This document shows positions 16,830 to 25,138 of a stretch of 32,711 nucleotides of DNA, in pieces. The position numbers were made by a program, and so were the translations under genes. Within the stretch, counting starts at the first letter, position 1, and each line of letters opens with the position of its first letter. The stretch is from Dehalococcoidales bacterium. GTDB taxonomy: Bacteria > Chloroflexota > Dehalococcoidia > Dehalococcoidales > UBA5760. Below the pieces are notes generated by a model. It saw only the letters and a list, made by a program, of their open reading frames with translations. It had not been told where the DNA came from and made no database searches. The stretch lies in the NCBI GenBank assembly GCA_028716225.1, contig JAQUQE010000017.1, forward strand, positions 1 through 32,711. The letters are read 5' to 3'.

Positions 16830-17693
16830 TTAATCTTCGCCATAAAATGCCAGCGATACACATCGGGGCCCGGTCACCACACAGGCCACTGATGAGTGTG
16901 GCGTTATATGGAGTGCACTAAATTCAAATTGAGAGACAAGTTTTCTCTTTAATGCTTCGGCTTCCTTTAAATCACTACTATAACTTATATCCGCGCATAT
17001 CTTTCTGTTTCCACATTTTTCTCTCACGATCTCAACCAGTGCATCTAATGCCTTCCCTTTCGTTCTATTCTTGGATATGAATTTCCCTACTCCGCCGCTG
17101 GAAGCATCCATTTCCAGAAGGGGGTATATCGGCATGGGAGCTTTGGCTATGTTGGGTTCTCCTCCTGACCTCCCCGATCTCTCAAAGAAGAATAGCGTCT
17201 CAGGAACGTTTATCAGGGTTACTTTTTGCGCAACCTGACGGGCAATCCTGGCTACATCTGATAGACTCTTGCCTTCGTTAGCTGCTCTGGCAGCCGCCAG
17301 AACAACAAGCAGCTCGCCGGATATAACACTGCGGGAATCGACCACTTCAATAGCGATATCAGGTAATTCCTTACTGGCGCTCTCTTTAGCCTGTATGGCA
17401 GCGTTATAGTCTGCAGACATACTCGATGACAAGGCAACGAACAGCATGCTCTTCACACTCTGACTAGCTCTCTTGTAGGCTTTCAGAATTTCACCTGTAG
17501 TACAAGCCGAGTGAGTCGGCAGGTCCTGGTAGGATTCAAGCCGGGTAAATAGTTTCTCTCTGTCAATGGAGTTATCAGGATAATCCTTACCGTCAAATAT
17601 GGTATGGTAAGGTACCACCATAACGTCGTATTCCCTGGCTTGCTCCGAGGACAGACCACCCAGACTATCAGTAATCACCATCACTTCTTTCAT
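16830..17693 (-). CDS. DegV-family fatty-acid-binding protein
   Basis: 287 residues from the ATG at 17693, which has CAGGAG about 8 bases upstream; the frame stays open 50 codons further, but that extension is low-complexity and has no ribosome site. The DegV fold has two domains with a bound fatty acid between them: MVITDSLGGLSSEQ at the N-terminus, LPTHSACTTGEILKAY, LSSSMSADYNAA, VVDSRSVISG, and the FFFERSGRSGG motif. In firmicutes such proteins (FakB) present exogenous fatty acids to FakA kinase; no kinase gene is near here, so the role in this organism is unproven. It is transcribed toward katG. Confidence 0.88.
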   Translation of the reverse strand: MKEVMVITDSLGGLSSEQAREYDVMVVPYHTIFDGKDYPDNSIDREKLFTRLESYQDLPTHSACTTGEILKAYKRASQSVKSMLFVALSSSMSADYNAAIQAKESASKELPDIAIEVVDSRSVISGELLVVLAAARAANEGKSLSDVARIARQVAQKVTLINVPETLFFFERSGRSGGEPNIAKAPMPIYPLLEMDASSGGVGKFISKNRTKGKALDALVEIVREKCGNRKICADISYSSDLKEAEALKRKLVSQFEFSALHITPHSSVACVVTGPRCVSLAFYGED

Positions 17694-17925
17694 CTGATTA
17701 ACTCCTGATAAGCTATTATTTTTCGTGGAGGGAAATGGAAATAGTATGAGGTAATAATAGATGATTATTAGTAATGTCGTCAAAACGCTGAGCGCCGGCT
17801 GCTGCCCAGTTATACTACAGACCGGCTTTACATACTGAACCATTGCTTTACCAACCGTATATGGACAATTTCCCTATCGACCATTAAATCGTTTTTACAG
17901 ATCATCCTGTATGTGAGATGATAAT
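17694..17925. other. Intergenic region upstream of degV
   Basis: It holds the ribosome site of degV (near 17702-17706) and presumably its minus-strand promoter, though no strong -35/-10 pair stands out. No gene or recognised RNA was seen. Confidence 0.45.
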
Positions 17926-18040
17926 AATGCTCCAAGTAGTAGAGCTGTCGTGGTTTAGTAGAAGGGAAACAACCAGCACCGCAAGGTTAAGGGGTAATTC
18001 AGTCGAAGCGCCACGGATAAGCCAAATTACTTGGAGCATT
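17926..18040. ncRNA. Candidate structured RNA or miniature inverted-repeat element
   Basis: The 115-bp stretch is bounded by a perfect 13-bp inverted repeat, AATGCTCCAAGTA (17926-17938) and TACTTGGAGCATT (18028-18040). Inside, CGTGG (17949-17953) faces CCACG (18011-18015) and GCT faces AGC just outside them, nesting correctly within the outer stem; an ACC-GCAA-GGT hairpin with a GNRA-type loop (about 17977-17986) sits in the middle. On the plus strand the outer stem is followed by CCTTTTG. No coding potential was seen. It could be a small RNA, a leader element of the surface-protein gene, or a miniature transposable element with 13-bp ends; no target duplication is evident. Strand unknown. 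Confidence 0.4.
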
Positions 18041-18142
18041 CCTTTTGTCCGGATACATTCCTAATTTGCCTTCCCCTTATCCTTATCCCCATATACACTC
18101 TCAAGCTCCCCTCGAACATCGCTGACCCCGTATAGCTCTGTC

Positions 18143-18171
18143 TTGACTTTTGTACAATCAGTCAATATTAT
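18143..18171 (+). promoter_or_regulatory. Promoter of the surface-protein gene
   Basis: TTGACT (18143-18148) and TATTAT (18166-18171) separated by 17 bases, about 60 bases before the start codon. Strong by consensus match. Confidence 0.7.
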
Positions 18172-18231
18172 GTGTGTTAATAAGGACGACTACTTTACCA
18201 GGCTATGAGAAGCCAGCATAAGGAAGGTTCT

Positions 18232-20202
18232 ATGAAAAGGCTATGTTTAGGAATAGCTTTGGCCTTAACCTCTTTATTACTGTTTCTGCCCGCTACACCG
18301 GCTATGGCCGCCTCGTTGGATATATCACCGAACCATGCTCCGGTAGATACGCTGGTCAACATCAACGGCAGCGCCTTTACTCCGGGAGCAAACTATCAGA
18401 TACGCTTCGCGTACGATACCAGTTTTGAGACTATAGCCAGTGGCACAGTGGATCCAGCCGGCGCATTATCACGTAATATCAGGGTGCCGGAGATGCCCGG
18501 CGGAACCTACAATGTGCGTGTATCAACCAGCTACGAAAATGCGACTGTCATCTTCGATGTCGAGCCAGAAGTAGAACTTAGCAGCACGACTTCCCTGGTA
18601 AATGACCAGGTAACTATACAGGGCACCGGCTTCAGAGCCAGCCGTAGTATAACCATCCGATTTGACAATAGAAGTATCGCTACCACCTCAACCAACTCCC
18701 GCGGCAGCTTCACCACAACCTTCCGTATTCCGGAGGCTGACCGCGGCAGCCATGAAGTCAGCGCTGATGACGGCATGTTTGAGGCTATAGACAGTCTCCT
18801 TGTGACACAATCGATATCAATCTCACCAAGCTCCGGCAGCACGGGCACCGAAGTCACGATAACAGGACGCGGCTTCCGTGCCAACCGGGCAATCAGTATT
18901 TTCTTTGATGATGACCGGGTTGCTACCAGCCCCGCTTCGGTAAGAAGCAACAGCAACGGCAGTTTCACCGCAGACTTCGATGTACCGATTTGCATTAACC
19001 GCACTCTTGAGGTACTGGCAAGTGACGGCACCTATACTGCGAACACCGATTTCACCGTCGTCGCCAGTATAACACTGTCCCGGGTATCGGGTGAGGTCGG
19101 AAATGAGGTCACTATCATAGGACACGGCTTCCGCTCCAACCGGAATATTGAAATAATATTCGATGGGGATGAATTAAACACATGGCCATCAGTAGTCCGC
19201 TCCGACGGCACCGGCTGCTTTGAAGCCACCTTCTTAATCCCACCAAGCGCCAACGGCATACACGAAGTAGAGGCCAGCGACGGCACTGAATTAGATGATG
19301 CTAATCTTACCACTGAATCCACTCTGAAACTTAACCCGTCGAGCGGACCAATCAACGCCACCGTCGGTATCACCGGTACGGGTTTTGGCAAATCAAGAAC
19401 AGTGACCATCCGCTTCAACGGCGATCACGTTAGGACCAGCGCTACTGATTCTTATGGCAACTTCGCCGACCAGTTCGTAGTTCCTTCGGTAACGAGCGGC
19501 AACTATTCTGTAACCGCCAACGACGGTACTGCGGCAGGTAGCGCCAGCTTTACAGTGACCACCAGCCTGGAAATAAGTCCCGACAACGGCAATGTGGGCT
19601 CGTACATAACAGCGAAAGGAACCGGCTTTACCGGAGTGGTTGTAATACAATACGACAACTCTACCGTAGCGACCACCAGAGCCGATGCCAACGGCAACTT
19701 TTCCATTGCCTTTAAGGTTCCCGCCAGCCGTCACGGACAGCATACTATAAGCGCCAGTGATACCATCAACACACTGGAGACCCATTTTATCGTGGAATCC
19801 ACCCCACCACCGACACCTCAGTCCGTGTCTCCGGATAATGGCTCCAGGCAGGGCACCCGACCAACCCTAACATGGAACATGGTGAGCGATCCGAGCGGTG
19901 TGACTTATACTATCCAGATTGCCCCGGATGACAGTTTCGCAACTATAATACTTGAGAAAAGGGGCCTCACCCAATCACCATACTCTCTTACTAAGGAGGA
20001 ATCACTCCGCGGTACCGATAGCAACACCCCCTATTACTGGAGGGTGAAAGCTGTCGATGGGGCTGAAAATGAGAGCAACTGGTCGGCATTACGCTCCTTT
20101 TATGTGAGATACCTGCCCCAATGGGCGCTTATCCTTATTATCGCTTCAGCCTGCGTTGCGATTGCCGTTATGATCACCAGACACCATTACAAAAAATCGT
20201 AG
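18232..20202 (+). CDS. Cell-surface protein with six Ig-like/IPT-type repeats
   Basis: 656 residues from the ATG at 18232 (GGAAGG 6 bases before); the ATG nine codons earlier would put charged residues before the signal. A signal peptide (KRLCLGIALALTS to AMA, about 1-27) is followed by six tandem repeats of 81-85 residues starting near 28, 112, 193, 278, 363 and 444. Each begins with a LxxSPxxG strand, then VTIxGxGF and RxIxIxFD, and ends VxASDG. A fibronectin-III-like domain follows (about 524-625, with PYYWRVKAVDGAENESNWS), then a membrane helix (about 631-648) and a basic tail, HHYKKS. This orients the repeats outside the cell, held by the C-terminal helix. Likely a structural, adhesive or envelope protein; no enzymatic motif was seen. 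Confidence 0.82.
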   Translation: MKRLCLGIALALTSLLLFLPATPAMAASLDISPNHAPVDTLVNINGSAFTPGANYQIRFAYDTSFETIASGTVDPAGALSRNIRVPEMPGGTYNVRVSTSYENATVIFDVEPEVELSSTTSLVNDQVTIQGTGFRASRSITIRFDNRSIATTSTNSRGSFTTTFRIPEADRGSHEVSADDGMFEAIDSLLVTQSISISPSSGSTGTEVTITGRGFRANRAISIFFDDDRVATSPASVRSNSNGSFTADFDVPICINRTLEVLASDGTYTANTDFTVVASITLSRVSGEVGNEVTIIGHGFRSNRNIEIIFDGDELNTWPSVVRSDGTGCFEATFLIPPSANGIHEVEASDGTELDDANLTTESTLKLNPSSGPINATVGITGTGFGKSRTVTIRFNGDHVRTSATDSYGNFADQFVVPSVTSGNYSVTANDGTAAGSASFTVTTSLEISPDNGNVGSYITAKGTGFTGVVVIQYDNSTVATTRADANGNFSIAFKVPASRHGQHTISASDTINTLETHFIVESTPPPTPQSVSPDNGSRQGTRPTLTWNMVSDPSGVTYTIQIAPDDSFATIILEKRGLTQSPYSLTKEESLRGTDSNTPYYWRVKAVDGAENESNWSALRSFYVRYLPQWALILIIASACVAIAVMITRHHYKKS

Positions 20203-20284
20203 CCGGTTAATATTGTCTGCCCAATATCACTGATTACAGGCGTGGAATAACACGTCGCATGCAATAAAAGAGGAAGCCTGAGCA

Positions 20285-21751
20285 ATGAATACCAAGAAAT
20301 TCACTGTCCTGCACTCTAACGATATGCATGGTGATTTTCTTGCCGAGATAAAGGACGGCGGCAGCAGACTCACCGGTGGTCTGGCCCTCCTCTCCGGGTA
20401 CATCAATAAAGTCCGCAGGGAGGAGGAAAACGTCTTCTACCTTATCTCGGGAGACATGGTGCAGGGCTCCCTCATCGACTCGGAATACAGGGGCATTTCC
20501 ACCATGGAAATCATGAACTATCTGGCCCCCGATGTCGTTGCCCTGGGCAATCACGAGTTCGACTACGGCCTGCCCCATCTTCTCTTTCTGGAGAAAGTAG
20601 CCAACTTTCCCATTGTTAACGCCAATCTCTATGTAAGCAAGTACAACAAGCGGCTGATGCGGCCTTACCTGATCATCAAAAAGGCGGGCTTCGATGTACT
20701 CTTCACCGGCATCATCACCGAGAAAGTGATAGATGCCATCAACAATCAGGACGATCTGATCAGCAGTTTCATCACCCTGGAAGAAGCCAGCCAGGAAATA
20801 GGCAAGATCACCAATGCCTACAAGAACGACGACATAGACCTTACCATTATCCTGACCCATATCGGCTTTGAATCCGATATTGAGCTGGCGAAGATGCTGA
20901 ATCCTGAGTGGGGGGTTGATATGATCATCGGCGGCCATTCCCACACCATCCTGGAAAAGCCGGCCAAGGTCAACGGAATACTGATCGCTCAGGCGGGCGT
21001 TGGAACCGACCAGATCGGACGCTTTGACATCGTGGTCGATGACGATACCAACAGCATTGTGGACTATGAATGGCAGCTTATTCCGGTTGACGACAGATTA
21101 GCCGAGCCCGATGCTAAACTCGAGGAATACATCGACTCTCTTAAGGGACAGGTAGACCGGAAGTATAGCACCATTATCTGCAAGTTTGGTGAGATTCTTA
21201 CTCACCCCCGGCGGGAGGTTGAGACCTCCCTGGGCGACCTCATCGCCGATGCCTTCGCCGAAATCGCCGAGAGCGATGTCATGCTGGTCGGCAGCGGTTC
21301 AATCAGGTCGAAGGAAATGGGCCCCGTGGTCACCCTTAAGGATTTAAAGACCTGCTTCCCCTACGACGACGTGATAACAAGATACCGGATCAGCGGTGCC
21401 CAGCTCAAACGCATCTTTGCCCATATTATGAGGCCGGATAATCGAAATAGCGAGGGGGAATGCTACCAGGTAAACGGCAGGGTGAAAGCCGTCTACAATG
21501 ATGCCGCGAGAGAACTGGCATCACTCACGGTCAATCGGCAGCCGGTTTCCGATGATCATTGCTATACCATCGCCATGCTTGGTTTTCATTCCAAAAACTC
21601 AAGCGCCTATCTTAATATCACTAACGAGGAGCTTCTTGCTTCGGGAAAATCAAAGGTCATCAGTACCTCGGCTCAGGAAGTGCTCGAAGAGTATCTGAGA
21701 AACCACCAGAACATCAGCCGCAGGGTTGAAGGCAGATTAGTCTATAACTAG
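20285..21751 (+). CDS. 5'-nucleotidase/UDP-sugar-hydrolase-family metallophosphoesterase
   Basis: 488 residues. N-terminal calcineurin-like phosphoesterase domain with two-metal motifs: SNDMHGD (D13, H15), SGDMVQG (D57), GNHEFDYG (N89, H90), LTHIGFESD, and GGHSHT (about 216-221). The C-terminal 5'-nucleotidase substrate-binding domain (about 285-485) contains ETSLGDLIADAF, GSGSIRS and the aromatic substrate clamp region. The family hydrolyses nucleotides or nucleotide sugars. Unlike UshA and most relatives it has no signal peptide, so it appears cytoplasmic and may act in intracellular nucleotide or cofactor turnover; the substrate cannot be read. ATG start with GAGGAAG upstream. It is 82 bases after the surface-protein gene and convergent with the next. 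Confidence 0.88.
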   Translation: MNTKKFTVLHSNDMHGDFLAEIKDGGSRLTGGLALLSGYINKVRREEENVFYLISGDMVQGSLIDSEYRGISTMEIMNYLAPDVVALGNHEFDYGLPHLLFLEKVANFPIVNANLYVSKYNKRLMRPYLIIKKAGFDVLFTGIITEKVIDAINNQDDLISSFITLEEASQEIGKITNAYKNDDIDLTIILTHIGFESDIELAKMLNPEWGVDMIIGGHSHTILEKPAKVNGILIAQAGVGTDQIGRFDIVVDDDTNSIVDYEWQLIPVDDRLAEPDAKLEEYIDSLKGQVDRKYSTIICKFGEILTHPRREVETSLGDLIADAFAEIAESDVMLVGSGSIRSKEMGPVVTLKDLKTCFPYDDVITRYRISGAQLKRIFAHIMRPDNRNSEGECYQVNGRVKAVYNDAARELASLTVNRQPVSDDHCYTIAMLGFHSKNSSAYLNITNEELLASGKSKVISTSAQEVLEEYLRNHQNISRRVEGRLVYN

Positions 21752-21765
21752 ATTGAAAATACGGT

Positions 21766-22107
21766 TTAGAGCTTTCCTAACTCATCGAGTATTTTTATTA
21801 CTCTTAATGACTCACCCATACCGGATGTACCGCTCATAGCCAATTCCACCGATAGGGTCTCCAGAATTTCATCTTTACTAGCCCCGGATTCAAGTGCCCG
21901 AATAGTGTGGGAAAGGATACAATTTTCACATCCGGCCCTGAGGGCTATTCCCAAAGCGATAAGATGCTTTATCCTTTTAGGAAGTGCGCCGTCCTTGTAC
22001 ACGGATTCAAGTATGGAAGTCTCCTGGGTCATCAACTCGGGAAACAATTGCCTGAATTTTTCTCGTAATACAACCCGCTCATCATTTAGTTTTAACTGAT
22101 TTTCCAT
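21766..22107 (-). CDS. Carboxymuconolactone decarboxylase/AhpD-family protein
   Basis: 113 residues from the ATG at 22107 (GGAAGG upstream, somewhat far); an in-frame GTG four codons earlier overlaps that ribosome site. All-helical fold with the redox motif C60-x2-C63-x3-H67 (GCENCILSHT), as in AhpD-type peroxidase partners and the YnjF/PA0269-like group. Flanking residues KRIKHLIALGIAL and ALESGASKDEILETL are family marks. Members with CxxC and histidine act as thiol-disulfide or alkylhydroperoxidase enzymes; true decarboxylases lack the motif. No AhpC is nearby. Convergent with the 5'-nucleotidase gene (14 bases). Confidence 0.87.
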   Translation of the reverse strand: MENQLKLNDERVVLREKFRQLFPELMTQETSILESVYKDGALPKRIKHLIALGIALRAGCENCILSHTIRALESGASKDEILETLSVELAMSGTSGMGESLRVIKILDELGKL

Positions 22108-22267
22108 GTCGGTAAACACCTTCCAAATTATTATTGCGCAACTACTGTCATGGTGTTAAAAGTCTATATGATCCTTAATCATACCATACACCGGTTCTCG
22201 GATTTGTATGTTTCGACTAACTCCAGAGAAACTTATCATCAAAGTCCCTAAGTCAGTTTTGTGCAAT

Positions 22268-22295
22268 TTGATACAAGGAATTGTTGTGTTAAGAT
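22268..22295 (+). promoter_or_regulatory. Predicted promoter of the alcohol dehydrogenase gene
   Basis: TTGATA (22268-22273) and TAAGAT (22290-22295), spacer 16, about 30 bases before the TTG start codon. Confidence 0.5.
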
Positions 22296-22326
22296 AGAAT
22301 ATCAATATCCTTAAAGGAGACCTGTT

Positions 22327-23508
22327 TTGCGCTACTTCAGGGTGCCACGGGAGATAGTATTCGGCTATGGTTCTCTCAATCACCTGGCCAAAATGAATAC
22401 GAAGCGGGTGGCGGTGATATGTGGAGGAGGCGCTACAGCCAGACTGGCCGGGGACAAGGTGCTGCCGCTGTTGATAGAGTCGGGGGGGAAAGCCGAATTG
22501 ATGACAGGTGTACTTCCGGAGCCCCCGATCAGGCAGGTCGTAGATTTTAAAGAGAGACTTCTTGAATTTAGACCTGACTGGATTCTGGGATTCGGCGGCG
22601 GTTCCCCGATAGACCTGGCCAAATCAGCCTGGCTTTTCTATGAACACCCGGAACTGGATGTTTTCAATAAAGTAAGGGAGTGGGGAGAAGGCCCGATCAA
22701 GTCAATGCCTCCGCTAAGGCTTAAAGCCAGATTTATAGCCGTTGAGACCACCAGCGGCAGCGGGACCGGCGTCAGCCGCGGCTCGGTTATTTTCGACGAA
22801 TCCAGCAAGCGGAAATATCCGGTGCGCAGCTACGAAATGGTACCGGATACAGCCATTTATGACCCCGAGCTGTGTCTTTCTCTGCCACCCGACGTCACCG
22901 CCAATACCGGCATGGACGCACTTACCCATGCCGTAGAGGCCTACGTGTCGATTAACGATAATGAACCTGCCAAATGGCTGGCGCTGAGGGCGATAAAATA
23001 CGTTTTGCAATATCTACCCATTGCCTGCTCGCAACCCGACCATAAAGAGGCTCGAGAGAAAATGCACGAAGCCAATATGATGGCCGGAATGGCTTTCAGC
23101 AATACCTCGCTGGGTATCAACCATGCCCTGGCTCACGCGTTAGGCGCAGGTTACGGCATACCCCACGGCCTATGCAACGCCGTTCTGTTGCCCTACGCCA
23201 TAGAATTTAATCTTCCCGATGCCGAAGCCGGGTATGCCGAGATAGCCCGGACTATCGGCCTCAAAGAGCGCACGGCCAAAAAGCAGGCCAATGCGCTCAG
23301 CAAGGAAGTATTTAGATTGGGCCAGCTGCTTGGCATTCCCAGTCTCAAAGACGCCCTGGCGAACAAGCTGGACCACTTCGAAAAACACCTGGATATCGTT
23401 GCCCGGAACGCTTTTTCCGATCCCAACATAGCGGCCAACCCGCGGCAGGTAAAGTCGTCTGCCGAGATAGAGAGGATATACCGGAAGGCGCTGGAGCCCG
23501 CAGGTTGA
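22327..23508 (+). CDS. Iron-containing alcohol dehydrogenase
   Basis: 393 residues, usual length. The start is a TTG, chosen because AAAGGAG lies 7 bases before it and because FxVPREIVFGYGSL is the conserved family beginning; the next ATG would delete it. NAD-binding GFGGGSPIDLAKS (88-100); metal ligands D197 and H201 in GMDALTHAVEAYVS, H266 in GINHALAH and H280 in GIPHGLCNAVLLP, with H270 as the catalytic neighbour. These enzymes interconvert aldehydes or ketones and alcohols with NAD(P)H in the cytoplasm. The exact substrate is not predictable. Single-gene unit with its own promoter; an aldehyde oxidoreductase lies 6 kb away but is not linked by transcript. Confidence 0.93.
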   Translation: MRYFRVPREIVFGYGSLNHLAKMNTKRVAVICGGGATARLAGDKVLPLLIESGGKAELMTGVLPEPPIRQVVDFKERLLEFRPDWILGFGGGSPIDLAKSAWLFYEHPELDVFNKVREWGEGPIKSMPPLRLKARFIAVETTSGSGTGVSRGSVIFDESSKRKYPVRSYEMVPDTAIYDPELCLSLPPDVTANTGMDALTHAVEAYVSINDNEPAKWLALRAIKYVLQYLPIACSQPDHKEAREKMHEANMMAGMAFSNTSLGINHALAHALGAGYGIPHGLCNAVLLPYAIEFNLPDAEAGYAEIARTIGLKERTAKKQANALSKEVFRLGQLLGIPSLKDALANKLDHFEKHLDIVARNAFSDPNIAANPRQVKSSAEIERIYRKALEPAG

Positions 23509-23533
23509 TAGCTAGAGATGAGGATACGAAAAG

Positions 23534-23872
23534 CTAAATCACGTCTATTACAGCGGCCCTGGCTAACGCTTCCTGATGACTATAGCCTTTTTCAAGATAT
23601 CTGGATATCCGGTAGGAACATCTATACTGCGGACAGAGGACGCGTTTTATTATATTCTTCAACTTCGTCTCTCTTTCCCGATCATTAACACCGTAACCCT
23701 TGACAGCAATACTCTTATTCACTACCTTGTTATCTTCGCGACCGATTTCCTCACAATTGAAGTACCGCCAGCCATCTTTGTGCGAGACGACTATTTTGCC
23801 GTTGCATAGAGACTCAGGGTTTTTCGACGACTCTTTTCCATATAATTCGGACTCTAACAATTTCTCTTTCAT
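23534..23872 (-). CDS. Hypothetical protein, cysteine-containing, unrecognised
   Basis: 112 residues; not recognised. The ATG has GGGGGTAAG about 5 bases upstream, which supports translation. The protein is charged and mixed in character with four cysteines (C23, C40, C80, C85); the last two sit in VLCPQYRCSYR, a C-x4-C pair. The C-terminus SHQEALARAAVIDVI looks helical. No signal peptide or membrane segment. It is 30 bases downstream of the small protein gene at 23903 and may share its transcript. Confidence 0.6.
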   Translation of the reverse strand: MKEKLLESELYGKESSKNPESLCNGKIVVSHKDGWRYFNCEEIGREDNKVVNKSIAVKGYGVNDRERETKLKNIIKRVLCPQYRCSYRISRYLEKGYSHQEALARAAVIDVI

Positions 23873-23902
23873 CTGACTTACCCCCTAATCGTCCCGGGTT
23901 AC

Positions 23903-24052
23903 TTATCTCTCAAGAACCGATACCACGGTCCAATCCGGATACATCTGCTTAAATTTATCCTTAGCTTCCTGCTCCGTTTTGGCCTTGATATCGACGACGA
24001 AAGTACCCAGCTCATCAGGCCTTTCATAGCTGACGGAATATTTCTTAGACAT
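23903..24052 (-). CDS. Small hypothetical protein, 49 residues
   Basis: From the ATG at 24052, preceded by AGGTGGTGG, the protein reads SKKYSVSYERPDELGTFVVD and ends YPDWTVVSVLER. The frame is open 15 codons further up but without a ribosome site. The pattern of strand (YSVSYE), strand (GTFVVDIKA), helix (TEQEAKDKFKQM), strand (WTVVSVLE) suggests a small alpha/beta fold of the kind seen in short stand-alone domains that bind partner proteins. Function unknown. It precedes the 112-residue unknown gene by 30 bases. Confidence 0.6.
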   Translation of the reverse strand: MSKKYSVSYERPDELGTFVVDIKAKTEQEAKDKFKQMYPDWTVVSVLER

Positions 24053-24134
24053 CCGTCCACCACCTCTATAGTCTATATAACGAATTGTAACAGGCAAATG
24101 TTATTATTTTGTTAAAATATGAATGGATAAACAT

Positions 24135-24176
24135 GAGAGGAGGCATATGATCGACTGTCACCATACGCCTCCTCTC
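24135..24176. terminator. Strong hairpin downstream of the SIMPL-domain gene
   Basis: GAGAGGAGGC (24135-24144) pairs perfectly with GCCTCCTCTC (24167-24176), with TATG/CATA adding to the stem inside. It lies 17 bases beyond the minus-strand SIMPL gene. The T-run after it is weak in both directions, so it may stabilise mRNA ends as much as terminate. Confidence 0.6.
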
Positions 24177-24192
24177 GCTTTAGCTATTCCGG

Positions 24193-24963
24193 TTAGTCCA
24201 GTATTTCGTAAGCTATCTGAACAGATATACTTATCGTGAGCTCTCCCGGTTCGATGGGCGTTGGTGCGGGTGCTGGTACTGCCCCTTCTGCCGCCATGTA
24301 ATCCCGATAAACAACGGGGTAATAACCACCGCTTTCGGAAATATAGGTTGCCTGACCCAGTTCAACACCGGCCAGAGATGCCATGTCTTCCGCCTTTGCT
24401 TTAGCATCGGCAACTGCCAGGGCCCTAGCCTCCTCTTGATATGCCTTCGGATCGTCTATCGAGAAACTGATATTGTTAACACGGATAAAGTCACCGCCGG
24501 CCAGAGCCACGGCATCAATTATGGAGCCCGCCTGGTCTATTTCCCTTATTTTAGCGGTTACCATGTTGCTGACCCGATAACCGGTAACGGTTTCTTCCTC
24601 TCTATCGTAGTCCCACCTGGTAATCCGCTGAATACTGAACTGCTCGGTACTAATATCTTTGTCGGCTATGCCGCTATTTTTCAGAGCCGCCATCACCTCG
24701 TTCATCGCCGCGGCGGCTTTTTCCTGAGCAGCCGCCACCGTAATATCTTCAGCTTCGACACCAAGCCATACCGTAGCCAAATCAGGAACAGCCTGAACCT
24801 CACCCTGACCGTTGACCCAGATACCCTGCTGCTGGTTAACCAGCTCAACTTTTACCGATTCCGGAGATCCATTGCCAGCCGGGCTGGCAACACATCCCGT
24901 GAAGGCTACCAGCGGAACTACAATTGCCAGAATCCCAAGAATAATAAACCATTTCCTATTCAC
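24193..24963 (-). CDS. SIMPL-domain (DUF541) lipoprotein
   Basis: 256 residues, GTG start with GGAGGAGG upstream. Residues 1-24 form a lipoprotein signal ending in the lipobox-like FTGC (C24), so the mature protein should be anchored to the outer face of the membrane. The SIMPL domain (about 46-256) shows its typical opening GIWVNGQGEVQAVPDLATVW, the alternation of strands and alanine/glutamate helices (AAAQEKAAAAMNEVMAALKN), and the late VNNISFSIDDPKAYQEEARA and AVADAKAKAEDMASLAG. Bacterial relatives include the periplasmic YggE, linked to oxidative-stress protection, and BP26 which forms channel-like rings; the biochemical role is not established. Divergent from rlmN. Confidence 0.9.
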   Translation of the reverse strand: MNRKWFIILGILAIVVPLVAFTGCVASPAGNGSPESVKVELVNQQQGIWVNGQGEVQAVPDLATVWLGVEAEDITVAAAQEKAAAAMNEVMAALKNSGIADKDISTEQFSIQRITRWDYDREEETVTGYRVSNMVTAKIREIDQAGSIIDAVALAGGDFIRVNNISFSIDDPKAYQEEARALAVADAKAKAEDMASLAGVELGQATYISESGGYYPVVYRDYMAAEGAVPAPAPTPIEPGELTISISVQIAYEILD

Positions 24964-25093
24964 AGATTTTCCTCCTCCGACTAATAATTTTTTCTAAATA
25001 ATATAACGGGGAAAAGCCCCAGTAGTTAGCCCGGCTGCTCTAATATCACAATAGCCATCATCGGTTGATAAACTGCTTTTGCTGCCGCTACTC

Positions 25094-25102
25094 TGATATA
25101 AT
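25094..25102 (+). promoter_or_regulatory. Extended -10 promoter of rlmN
   Basis: TGATATAAT at 25094-25102 is a perfect extended -10 (TGn plus TATAAT), 37 bases before the rlmN ATG. No convincing -35 is present, which extended -10 promoters do not need. Confidence 0.6.
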
Positions 25103-25138
25103 TGTGGTCAAAATCACCCATTCCAACACGAGCAGACC

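Noticed and set aside
17694-17843. 50-codon N-terminal extension of DegV with a hydrophobic stretch resembling a signal
   Set aside because: DegV proteins are cytoplasmic and start at the MVITDS strand; CAGGAG precedes the ATG at 17693, and the extension is low-complexity.
20234-20944. 236-codon minus-strand frame opposite the 5'-nucleotidase
   Set aside because: It overlaps the N-terminal phosphoesterase domain of a well-supported plus-strand gene and shows no family features.
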